Shown: positions 18,057 through 24,702, numbered from the stretch's first letter. The stretch: 64,000 bases of DNA from Caldilinea sp. CFX5 (GCA_021405325.1 QWII01000024.1:42476-106475); one strand, 5' to 3'. The notes: generated by a model from the letters alone, not told the origin. Translations and numbers: made by a program.

Positions 18057-19426
18057 TGGATCTTTTTCAACACAAACTTCGTGATCGGGCCGGCAACCGG
18101 GGTCACGATTGGCATAAGCAGGGCACTCAGCGCGGCAGGCGGTACGCTGGTCATTTGCCCCTGCAAAGCCTCCACGATTTCGGCGATCTGTTCGTCGCCG
18201 GCCTCCGTAGCAATTGCCTTTTTCAGCCGTTCCAGGGTTTGGCGCGTCACCGGCTGTTGGGGCGCCGGCACCAGTTCAACCATCACCAGCAAGGGAGCAA
18301 AGAGCGCATCCAGGTTATTCTGTGGGCGGGAAATTGTCTCACGTGAGACAATCTTATCACGTCCGACAAAATCGCCGCCCCCGGTGTTCACATTACCCCC
18401 GACAAAAGCTGCTCCCCCAGTATCGAGGCGTTTGATACGCGTAACTGTATTGTTATCCCCAACGACATTATTGTTGCCGGTGATAATCGTATTGTTCTCC
18501 AAGTTGCCGCCGGCGGTCACATTGCCGTCGCCGGTTACGTGTATCGTAACAAGCTTTTGAATCTGTTCTTGCGCTTTTTCCGCCACTGCGTTCCAGCCGC
18601 CCCCCGGCAACCCCTTGCCGCCGCGTAACACCGCCACGGGGAAATCTTCGGTGGCAAAATCAAAGAAGGGTTTCTGTTTCACCCCCTGTTCCGTGAGCGA
18701 GGTAGCCGGCACGGTATTGTCCAGATAGTTCATCAAATTGGAAACCTTGACCTGCTGATCGCCCGGCTGGTTGCCCGCCCCTTGCAGCGCTTCCGCCAGG
18801 TGATAGGTGTAGATGCTCATTTTGCCGTCTGTGCGGATGTAGGATTTTTGGGAACCACGGGATGAGGAAAAGACAACGCGCCCTTCCCCTTCACTCAGGC
18901 TCTTGATCAATTGGTCCGGCATGGCAACACTTGTGAGGGCAGCTACAGCGCTGTTGTCGTCAACCTCTTTGGCCGTCGCCATGCCTTCGGCGTGACAACA
19001 ATCAAGGAAAAGCAAGAGCCGCTTTGCCTCAATTTGTCGAATGGCCTTATGAAATTCGTCAGCCGGAAACAGTAGCTGACCCCCTGGCGCCGGATCATAA
19101 TCATGCGGAATCAGAAAATAGTTCAAAGTGGACAAATCAAGTTTGCCATGCCCTGAATAAAAGATCAACACGGTGGCGTCGGGATCAGCGGCGGCGCATT
19201 GGCGTAACCAGGCCAGGCCGTCCAAAATTGCTTGTTTGGTGGCGCCGTCGTCATGCAAGAGACGCACATGCTCCTTGGTAGCAGGGTAGGCGCATAAGGC
19301 CGGGTCGATCAAGAGATCATACAATACCTGCATATCACGCACAGTGGCCGGCAGCGACCATTTTGGATATTTACACTTGCCCACACCAATGAGCAGCGCA
19401 TAGCCATGATCAAAAGTTGTTGTCAT
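18053..19426 (-). CDS. Caspase-like peptidase (C14) with Asn/Gly-rich and helical C-terminal adaptor regions
   Basis: A 457-residue protein starting at ATG 19426 (AAGGG upstream, 7 bp after the metalloprotease stop); the longer frame to 19513 overlaps that gene. Residues 1-280 form a caspase fold (HGYALLIGVGKCKYP). The catalytic His is in YSGHG (H93), and the Cys is in LDCCHAEG (C144), so the enzyme should be active. Residues about 290-360 are an Asn/Gly repeat (GDGNVTAGGNLENNTIITGN) like the N-terminus of VMAP. The C-terminal 90 residues are helical with a Pro-rich entry, consistent with an effector-associated domain. Cleavage of host proteins on activation, causing dormancy or death, is a family-level inference. 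Confidence 0.88.
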   Translation of the reverse strand: MTTTFDHGYALLIGVGKCKYPKWSLPATVRDMQVLYDLLIDPALCAYPATKEHVRLLHDDGATKQAILDGLAWLRQCAAADPDATVLIFYSGHGKLDLSTLNYFLIPHDYDPAPGGQLLFPADEFHKAIRQIEAKRLLLFLDCCHAEGMATAKEVDDNSAVAALTSVAMPDQLIKSLSEGEGRVVFSSSRGSQKSYIRTDGKMSIYTYHLAEALQGAGNQPGDQQVKVSNLMNYLDNTVPATSLTEQGVKQKPFFDFATEDFPVAVLRGGKGLPGGGWNAVAEKAQEQIQKLVTIHVTGDGNVTAGGNLENNTIITGNNNVVGDNNTVTRIKRLDTGGAAFVGGNVNTGGGDFVGRDKIVSRETISRPQNNLDALFAPLLVMVELVPAPQQPVTRQTLERLKKAIATEAGDEQIAEIVEALQGQMTSVPPAALSALLMPIVTPVAGPITKFVLKKIQ

Positions 19427-19433
19427 GAAACGA

Positions 19434-20141
19434 TTACCCTTTTGGAAATGGATACCACTGACCGATAAATTCCCTGTCCATTGTTGACAATTCGCGATTC
19501 CACCCCACCTCAAAACCGTCCAAGGTGTGCGTCTTTAAGATTGGATAGAGCATGATCGACTGGGGATCAAAGGCCGTAAATTGGGTGACATCGGCGTCGT
19601 AAAGCTTGAAGAGGTTAAAATCGACATCCCGCTTGCTCCAGCCCTGTTTGGCGTAGTGGGCATAGACCGCCGGCTTATTCCACTGGATCTTGGTGGCGGG
19701 GTTTTGATGTTCGTGAATGCAACCAAGGGCATGACCAAATTCATGGAGAACCACGCGGCGCACCTCCTCGTCCTCGGTTTCGGGTCGTAGCCAGCCAAAG
19801 TTCATCGTGGCCGCGTGTTTCGGCGCCCCCAACGCATCTTTACCGATATAGGACCATGAGTCACCATCGGTAAAAAAGGAGATACGAATTTCGGCATTGG
19901 CATGATCACCAAAATCAAAATGGATATTGGCGTACTCGCACCACTCCTGGGCAACCGCCGTTACCCTGGCCTGCACAGTCGCCTCGCCATCGAGAAAACG
20001 CACACGCAAGGTGCGGCCCGGCTCCCACCATTTATCCGCCTCCAGCGCCAGTTTGCCATGTCCGCTCGATTCGGGTCGCTCCGCGGGTGATTCTCCAGGC
20101 AACCAGCGATCAACACACAGTCTTACCGTTTCGTCAGCCAT
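19434..20141 (-). CDS. Astacin-like zinc metalloprotease with intact active site
   Basis: A 235-residue protein. ATG 20141 is preferred to GTG 20150 because GGAAGGGA lies 9 nt upstream of it. The zinc motif HEFGHALGCIH occupies residues 133-143 and a Met-turn SIM occupies 195-197, matching the metzincin pattern (M12A-like). There is no signal peptide, so it acts in the cytoplasm. The region from KLALEADKWWEPGRTLRVRF to the end is a clear paralogue of the last 240 residues of the vWA fusion protein, which has lost three zinc or catalytic residues. It precedes the caspase gene by 7 bp. A second proteolytic effector of the conflict locus is inferred. Confidence 0.88.
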   Translation of the reverse strand: MADETVRLCVDRWLPGESPAERPESSGHGKLALEADKWWEPGRTLRVRFLDGEATVQARVTAVAQEWCEYANIHFDFGDHANAEIRISFFTDGDSWSYIGKDALGAPKHAATMNFGWLRPETEDEEVRRVVLHEFGHALGCIHEHQNPATKIQWNKPAVYAHYAKQGWSKRDVDFNLFKLYDADVTQFTAFDPQSIMLYPILKTHTLDGFEVGWNRELSTMDREFIGQWYPFPKG

Positions 20142-20199
20142 ATGCCCCACTCCCTTCCGGCCGGTGAATTATGGAAAGCACAATCGACAAGTAGTTTTC

Positions 20200-20281
20200 G
20201 TAACTACCAAGCCACCCCCACCTAACCTCCCCCTGGTAAGGGGAGGGGTGCCCCCTGGGCGCGGAGGGGGTTAGTAGTTAC
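20200..20281. repeat. Palindromic element B with GTAACTAC...GTAGTTAC ends
   Basis: The ends GTAACTAC (20200-20207) and GTAGTTAC (20274-20281) are identical to those of element A. The interior is unrelated: C-rich and G-rich runs such as CTAACCTCCCC facing GGAGGGGGTTAG. Beyond it, 20282-20573 contains nothing recognisable. Confidence 0.8.
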
Positions 20282-20573
20282 TAGTTTTCTTGCTATAAAC
20301 GTAGCGGCAATGAAATTTTACGCAGAAAGTCAGCAATATAGTGCCAACATTATAACGGGCTTTCACCCCAGCGTCAATTGAGTAAATTTTGTTAAGGTAG
20401 AGAGAGCGGAATGAAGTGGTTGGATGGAAAGAGGAGGATGCGTACCGTGCGCGCTAAAAGGAGCAACGGACGATGACCGCCAACGCCAATCATGGCCAAG
20501 CAGTGACGTCGTTTTGGCCAATGTCAACAGAACCTAGTGCTGAACAGCGTCGGCGTCATCATCCGTTGTTGTT

Positions 20574-21095
20574 TTACATCTCTAAATAGAACTTCCACGC
20601 CATCGGCACTTCACCGGAAGCGACGAGATAGTCAACCCTGGGCGTCTTGGGTTCCCAGAGCATCGCCATACCGGCTTCGTGGGGGGTGCGGTCCCCTTTG
20701 CGCTGGTTGCATTTGGGACAGGCGCAGGCGGTGTTCCCCCAACTGTTGCGGCCACCCCGGCTCTTGGGCAGGACGTGGTCGAGGGTGAAGTCACGCTTAG
20801 TGATGATATTATCACCCTGCTGCTCGCCGGCCCCGATGCCGCAATAGATACAGCGGTAGCCATCGCGCTGGAAGACCCCGCGGCGGCTCCAGCGTACCCC
20901 CCTTTTCGGGGCGCGCACATAGCGGCGTAACCGCAAAACTGTGGGAATCGAAAGTTCTTGAGCGGCGGTAGAAATGTTGACCAATTCTTCGGTCACCGCG
21001 TCGACACGCTCCCGCAACAAGAGCGAGAGCGCACGGCGGGCTGGGATCACCGCCAATGGTTCGTAACTCGCATTGAGCAGCAAAATCGCGTTCAT
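20574..21095 (-). CDS. HNH endonuclease family protein
   Basis: A 173-residue protein from ATG 21095, preceded by GGTGAG; an in-frame ATG at 21128 is possible. The N-terminus (MNAILLLNASYEPLAVIPARRAL) and the HNH core are typical of a small family found singly in many bacteria. The core has CIYCG with the distal pair CPKCN, plus DHVLPKSRGG and NRKG-like NQRKG. The two CxxC pairs bind structural zinc, and the DH-x-N-x-N/H set is the nuclease site. A nicking or double-strand endonuclease is predicted. Its cellular role is unproven. It lies between the conflict locus and the Ro60 gene, separated from both by palindromic elements. Confidence 0.88.
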   Translation of the reverse strand: MNAILLLNASYEPLAVIPARRALSLLLRERVDAVTEELVNISTAAQELSIPTVLRLRRYVRAPKRGVRWSRRGVFQRDGYRCIYCGIGAGEQQGDNIITKRDFTLDHVLPKSRGGRNSWGNTACACPKCNQRKGDRTPHEAGMAMLWEPKTPRVDYLVASGEVPMAWKFYLEM

Positions 21096-21339
21096 GATGC
21101 TCACCAACTGCATTCCATCGTTTGCCATTTATCCAACAAACAATAAGGCAAAAGTTTGTCACCCGCTGTTATTATACACCCAAATATTGGTAACACGTTA
21201 ACAGCAGATAAAGTTTTGCGCAATTTGTCAACCACCACAGCCGGTGACCTTGGACAGCAATCGGTGAGAAGCAGAGCAACCAGTTGGATATGACACATCA
21301 AGGGAGACGCCCCATCCCCAACCGGCGCTCTGTTGTGCT

Positions 21340-21422
21340 GTAACTAACCTGCGCGTAGCCGGTCCATGACCGGCGCCCCCAACGCCGGTCATGGACCGGC
21401 TACGCGCAGGTGACACAGTTAC
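21340..21422. repeat. Palindromic element C, 28-bp perfect stem, overlapping the Ro60 stop codon
   Basis: Bases 21348-21375 are the exact complement of 21383-21410, with a 7-nt loop. Each arm carries the core AGCCGGTCCATGACCGGC. The flanks read GTAACTAA on the left (21340-21347) and CAGTTAC on the right (ending 21422). The TTA at 21419-21421 is the stop codon of the minus-strand TROVE gene. Confidence 0.92.
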
Positions 21423-23059
21423 GTTGTAATAAAGTCAGCCATCAACTGTGGCGTTGCACTGTCAAAGCCAACGACATCCAACATCCCGGCGTCATTCGGG
21501 TCGGCGATGCTGAAGCCGTTCGCGGTCATACCGACCACGATCAACTTGGCCGGAATGCCGGTCACACGACGATACTCCTGCAACGCCTGAGCCGGGTGGA
21601 TCTTCCCGTGCCACGTTTCACTATCGGTGTAGACGATGAACGCATCGGCCATAATACCAGTCTTCTGCGCCCAACGCATCGGCAATGAGCAGTCGGTGCC
21701 GCCCATCGGAATTGCCGTCAGGCGACGCACGACATCATCCAGACGCTGGCGTGGCGACAGATCGACCGGCGTCAGCCCTGACTCACCGCCACCCCACTGG
21801 CCGCCATAACCACCACGGGCGGCGGAGAAGGCCACCAGGGTGTGGCGTGATTCAACCGCTGCCGTGATCAACGCCATGGCCGCCGAAGCGACGCGTGGCG
21901 TCAAGCCAGGAACGCCGGCGATTTCGCCCGCACCCATCGAGCCGGAGACATCGAGCGCCAAGACCAAACGCTTGCCGGTTGCTTCGACGTTGCCGAAGGA
22001 GAGGTAGAACGCCTTGTCTAAGGCATCGACGATGGTTTGCACCGGTTCCCAGGTTAAACTGCCGCGGGCGCCCTTGCCGTTGCTGTAGGTCTGCAACGCC
22101 GACAAGAGAGCAATCGGGTGGATGCGCGCCTTGCGTAAGCGTTCCTGGTCGGTGATGCGTTCGCTCACCAAGGCAGCCGCGGCGCTCATCGGCGTCAACA
22201 AGCCGTTGGCGGTCATGCGGGCCAAGTTGCGCAACAACGCCGTCAACGGCAATTGCGGCAACAAGGTGCGCCAGACCGCAGCACTCGCCAACCACTGGGT
22301 TGGGATCGCTTCCCACGGCAAGTCGTACTTGGTGATCAGGTCGATCATCTCCCCTTCCGCAGTCGCCACCTTGGCCCGTTCAAAGGCCCACAACTGGCGC
22401 AAAACCGCATCAGGATGTGGGTCAACGCCAACAGTCGGCCAGCCTTGGGCAATCCAGTGGTAGATCGCGTTGCGCTGGCTATCGACCGTCTTCGGGTGGG
22501 CCAGACGCAAGGCGTCGCGGTGGCTCCAACCGTCACGCTGTTGGTACTTGATCGCCTGGTAGGCCAGGCGCTCCGCCGGCATGGTGTTGTACCAGTCGGC
22601 CACGGCGCGCCGGATGCTGCGTCCCCAACCACGGAAGAGTTCGACGTAAGCCAGGAAGTGGAAGAGATGCGTACCGATGCGCGCAACCTTGGGCAACGCA
22701 GTCAAAGCAGCCTTGCGGGTCGCTTCGTCACCCAACCCGGCGCACATGGCCAAGGCAAAGATCGCCGGATCGTTTTTCGGTGCGCGACCGGCTTCGCTAA
22801 TGGCTACAATGCGGGCGACAGTACGCTGACCATCGGCGGCAATACAACGCTGCACAGCGACGGCATTTTCCGCCGTCAACTTTTGTTCGCTGATGTAATA
22901 GGTGCCGCCTTCCGAGCCAAGCACCAAGAAGCGATCCAGGCGCGCCCAGTCGTCGATGGCCCAGGCATAGCCGCCGGCAGAGTTGGGAACCTGGGTCGTG
23001 CCAGGGATCGCCATGCGCTGCGGGGTACGCTGCTTGGAAAAATACTTTGTGAAATTCAT
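21419..23059 (-). CDS. rsr: TROVE-domain protein, bacterial Ro60 orthologue
   Basis: A 546-residue ring-shaped RNA-binding protein. The HEAT-repeat TROVE domain starts with MNFTKYFSKQRTPQ and NSAGGYAWAIDDWARLDRFL and extends to about residue 350. A vWA domain follows, with an intact metal site DVSGS near residues 368-372. ATG 23059 has GGAGGTGG upstream; the frame is open to 23170, but that part overlaps a Y RNA. Ro proteins bind Y RNAs on the ring surface and misfolded RNA ends in the ring. In bacteria they tether Y RNA to PNPase for structured-RNA decay. Two Y RNA genes lie just upstream on the same strand. The stop codon lies in a palindromic element. Confidence 0.95.
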   Translation of the reverse strand: MNFTKYFSKQRTPQRMAIPGTTQVPNSAGGYAWAIDDWARLDRFLVLGSEGGTYYISEQKLTAENAVAVQRCIAADGQRTVARIVAISEAGRAPKNDPAIFALAMCAGLGDEATRKAALTALPKVARIGTHLFHFLAYVELFRGWGRSIRRAVADWYNTMPAERLAYQAIKYQQRDGWSHRDALRLAHPKTVDSQRNAIYHWIAQGWPTVGVDPHPDAVLRQLWAFERAKVATAEGEMIDLITKYDLPWEAIPTQWLASAAVWRTLLPQLPLTALLRNLARMTANGLLTPMSAAAALVSERITDQERLRKARIHPIALLSALQTYSNGKGARGSLTWEPVQTIVDALDKAFYLSFGNVEATGKRLVLALDVSGSMGAGEIAGVPGLTPRVASAAMALITAAVESRHTLVAFSAARGGYGGQWGGGESGLTPVDLSPRQRLDDVVRRLTAIPMGGTDCSLPMRWAQKTGIMADAFIVYTDSETWHGKIHPAQALQEYRRVTGIPAKLIVVGMTANGFSIADPNDAGMLDVVGFDSATPQLMADFITT

Positions 23060-23092
23060 CTGCCACCTCCGGTCAGGTGATAGGCGGGGTTG

Positions 23093-23160
23093 CTGTGGGC
23101 AAGGATGTGCCACTGGGGTGGATTCGTGTGCAACGATAACCCAATAGCTCCGGCCCACAG
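23093..23160 (-). ncRNA. Short Y RNA upstream of the Ro60 gene
   Basis: The ends CTGTGGGC and GCCCACAG form a perfect 8-bp terminal stem. Inside the 5' strand, GGCCGGAGCTATTGGG is followed by TTATCGTT. This matches the conserved Ro-binding stretch of Y RNAs and is shared with the second Y RNA 30 bp away. It is 68 nt long with no tRNA-like module. It starts about 100 nt upstream of the rsr start codon, so it may be cut from the rsr leader. The assignment rests on motif, structure and context. Confidence 0.78.
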
Positions 23161-23190
23161 CCGACCGCATATCAACTAAAAATTGCTTTT

Positions 23191-23333
23191 GATGTAGGCA
23201 AGTGACGCCGTGGGAACCTCTGACGAGGTATGTTGCTCTACTGTTGAGCTACACCAACCGGAAACCGGCTGCTGGCGGGAGTCGCACCCGCAACCCACAT
23301 GGTAACGATAACCCACGAACTTCGGCCCACATC
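23191..23333 (-). ncRNA. Y RNA with tRNA-like module
   Basis: A 143-nt RNA closed by GATGTGGG paired with CCTACATC. The 5' strand carries GGCCGAAGTTCGTGGG, then TTATCGTT, the Ro-binding motif. The large insert mimics tRNA. A T-arm-like hairpin GCGGG-TGCGACT-CCCGC, a D-arm-like GCTC-AACAGTA-GAGC and an anticodon-like ACCTC-GTCA-GAGGT lie between GTGGG and CCCAC strands. Bacterial Y RNAs of the YrlA type are known tRNA mimics. A T-rich tract (ATTTTTAG) follows the 3' end on the minus strand. Location directly upstream of Ro60 and the short Y RNA supports the call. Confidence 0.85.
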
Positions 23334-23337
23334 GATC

Positions 23338-23412
23338 ATTAGCAGTCATCAGTCGCGTAGTCGCGTAGTCCAGAGTCAGTCTCTTCTAGCGCTTACGTTG
23401 CACTCTGCTAAT
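23338..23412. repeat. 75-bp dispersed element, copy 1
   Basis: Ends ATTAGCAG (23338-23345) and CTGCTAAT (23405-23412) are complementary. It contains CGCGTAGTCCAGAGTC (23362-23377), found identically in a second copy at 29938-30015 whose ends are ATCAGTAG and CTACTGAT. Confidence 0.7.
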
Positions 23413-23419
23413 CATTGAC

Positions 23420-23596
23420 GGTTGGCAGCGGACAAGTTGTCCAGTTGCGTTGAATTTCCAACAACCTGGACAGCGTCGCCTGTGGGACAAGGCTGCTGTC
23501 CGGGTTGCCGGCCTCGACGGCTTGCGCCGTCGCCTGTTTCGCAGTCAGGGAGGGATTGGGCGCGGTAACGCAACCAGTCCGGCCCGCTGACCAACC
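23420..23596 (-). ncRNA. Candidate 177-nt structured RNA next to the Y RNAs
   Basis: The ends pair over 12 bp (GGTTGG-t-CAGCGG with CCGCTGCCAACC), then an internal loop, then GTTGCGTT with AACGCAAC. Inside, CAACCCGGACAGC pairs with GCTGTCCAGGTTG (one G-U pair), and CGACGGC-GCAA-GCCGTCG forms a GNRA-capped hairpin on the minus strand, which is why that strand is preferred. A short ORF covers part of it but has no coding character. It shares a GGCCGGA and GTTACC arrangement with the Y RNAs, so it could be a divergent third member. Confidence 0.5.
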
Positions 23597-23766
23597 GTTT
23601 CTTATCACTGCCTCCCAGCCCGCCCTGCTACAAGAGCACGCAACCGAATGCCCACGGTTGCGCCATGAGGTACGGGCCAGGAGACGGTTACTTCATCATA
23701 AACGAAAACTCGCCCCTTTTTTTAAACGCTATCATTACAAAAGCGTTATACAGTTGATCAAAAGTG

Positions 23767-23840
23767 GTTGACCGACCGGAGTTGAACCGGCAACCGCCTG
23801 GGCCACAACCAGGTGCTCCGCCAATTGAGCTACGGCCAAC
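23767..23840 (-). tRNA. tRNA-His (GTG)
   Basis: Full cloverleaf with anticodon stem CCTGG/CCAGG, loop TTGTGGC and T-loop TTCAACT. The acceptor fits best as TTGGCCG/CGGTCAA with the extra G-1 opposite C73, the tRNA-His identity pair. The 3' CCA is not encoded. Confidence 0.93.
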
Positions 23841-23859
23841 ATAATAATTAAATGATGTT

Positions 23860-23951
23860 TGGCGGGAAGGGAGAGAGTTGAACTCCCAAGGGAGCTTGCG
23901 CCCCTCAACAGTTTTCAAGACTGCCGCCGTCGCCCATCGGCTTGCCTTCCC
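23860..23951 (-). tRNA. tRNA-Ser (TGA), copy 1
   Basis: Acceptor GGGAAGG/CCTTCCC, anticodon loop TTGAAAA, and a long variable arm (GAGGGGCGCAAGCTCCC) as expected for a class II tRNA. The 3' CCA is encoded, unlike its neighbours in this array. Confidence 0.94.
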
Positions 23952-23958
23952 AATTCAG

Positions 23959-24030
23959 CGACCCTAGAGGGAATCGAACCCTCGTCACCTGCTTGAAAGG
24001 CGGGCGTCCTGACCACTAGACGATAGGGTC
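23959..24030 (-). tRNA. tRNA-Glu (TTC)
   Basis: Acceptor GACCCTA/TAGGGTC, anticodon loop CTTTCAA, T-loop TTCGATT. The anticodon stem CCCGC/GCAGG has a C-A mismatch at its centre. CCA is not encoded. Confidence 0.92.
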
Positions 24031-24045
24031 TTATTGAAGCGAAAG

Positions 24046-24117
24046 TAGCGAGGATAGGAATTGAACCTATACCTACGGCTTATGAGACCGTCGAGCCGAC
24101 CACGACTCTGCCTCGCT
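24046..24117 (-). tRNA. tRNA with CAT anticodon (elongator Met or Ile2)
   Basis: Acceptor AGCGAGG/CCTCGCT is fully paired at position 1, and the anticodon stem lacks the three G-C pairs of initiator tRNA, so fMet is unlikely. The loop CTCATAA gives CAT. Elongator Met and lysidine-modified Ile cannot be separated by eye. CCA is not encoded. Confidence 0.9.
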
Positions 24118-24123
24118 ATACAG

Positions 24124-24196
24124 TGAGATGGGAAGGAATCGAACCTTCAACGTTCGGATTAAAAGTCCGGCACTCTACCAATTAAGTTACCATCCC
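24124..24196 (-). tRNA. tRNA-Lys (TTT)
   Basis: Acceptor GGGATGG/CCATCTC with one G-U pair, anticodon stem CCGGA/TCCGA with loop CTTTTAA, T-loop TTCGATT. CCA is not encoded. Confidence 0.93.
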
Positions 24197-24213
24197 AAGA
24201 AATGATTTTTTAG

Positions 24214-24298
24214 CGGAAGGGGCAGGAGTTGAACCTGCGCGTCCTTGCGGACCCTCGCTTAGCAGGCGAGTGCTTTACCCGGACTCAGCCACCCTTCC
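24214..24298 (-). tRNA. tRNA-Ser (GCT), copy 1
   Basis: Acceptor GGAAGGG/CCCTTCC, anticodon stem CTCGC/GCGAG with loop CTGCTAA, long variable arm (GGTCCGCAAGGAC). CCA is not encoded. It would read AGC, the proposed T-box specifier. Confidence 0.94.
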
Positions 24299-24307
24299 TG
24301 GTATAGG

Positions 24308-24378
24308 AGCGGGAGATGGGAATTGAACCCATACTGCTTGCATGGCACACAAGTGTTCTACCCTTAAACTACACCCGC
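24308..24378 (-). tRNA. tRNA-Gly (GCC)
   Basis: Anticodon stem CTTGT/GCAAG with loop GTGCCAT, T-loop TTCAATT. The acceptor GCGGGTG/CTCCCGC has a U-U mismatch at the sixth pair. CCA is not encoded. Confidence 0.92.
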
Positions 24379-24381
24379 ATT

Positions 24382-24475
24382 AATAATTAATGGAGAATAA
24401 TGAATTACTAATTGTTAATGAAACACTGTCGGTAGAGTATTACAATTAACTATTTTCCATTCTCCATTAATTATT
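24382..24475. repeat. 17-bp inverted repeat between tRNA genes
   Basis: AATAATTAATGGAGAAT (24382-24398) is the exact complement of 24459-24475, with 60 bp between. Similar AT-rich TTGACAATTAATGA-like text occurs at about 24791-24833 and 4936-4978. Confidence 0.75.
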
Positions 24476-24479
24476 CCAG

Positions 24480-24552
24480 TCGGCGAGGCAAGAGTTGAAC
24501 TTGCGACCACTGCCGTATCAGAGCAGTACTCTACCCACTGAGCTACTCGCCG
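24480..24552 (-). tRNA. tRNA-Ile (GAT)
   Basis: Acceptor CGGCGAG/CTCGCCG, D-stem GCTC/GAGT, anticodon stem CTGCT/GGCAG (closing U-G) with loop CTGATAC giving GAT, T-loop TTCAACT. CCA is not encoded. The weak closing pair makes the anticodon reading slightly less certain than for its neighbours. Confidence 0.82.
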
Positions 24553-24563
24553 TTTAGTACTTG

Positions 24564-24702
24564 TGGGGGTGACAGGATTCGAACCTGCAACCTCTCGATC
24601 CGTAGTCGATAACCAACAACCGCCGGCCCCCTCATCATTGAATTGATAAGTAGTCAAGTTGTGGCATTGGTGTATAGTGCTCTGCCGTTGAGCTACACCC
24701 CC
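24564..24702 (-). tRNA. tRNA-Arg (ACG) interrupted by about 66 nt
   Basis: The 5' part (acceptor GGGGGTG, D-arm GCTC-AACGGCA-GAGC, to 24678) and the 3' part match one normal tRNA. The 3' part has anticodon hairpin TCGA-CTACGGA-TCGA, then GCAGG-TTCGAAT-CCTGT and CACCCCC-A. About 66 nt (24611-24677) are inserted at the junction of D-stem and anticodon stem. The insert has complementary ends (ACCAA/TTGGT) and a second 7-nt-loop hairpin TTGA-CTACTTA-TCAA resembling the anticodon arm. It is too short for a self-splicing group I or II intron. CCA is not encoded. It may be spliced, tolerated or a broken gene. Confidence 0.8.

Noticed and set aside
22253..23080. 275-codon plus-strand ORF antisense to the Ro60 gene
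   Set aside because: It mirrors the codon structure of the TROVE gene, has no ribosome site and no recognisable sequence; the opposite strand is clearly coding.
23408..23608. 66-codon minus-strand ORF
   Set aside because: It lies inside the strongly base-paired 177-nt region; RNA structure explains the sequence better than coding.
24611..24677. Self-splicing intron in tRNA-Arg
   Set aside because: About 66 nt is far below the size of a catalytic group I or II intron and the site is not in the anticodon loop, so this label is not supported.
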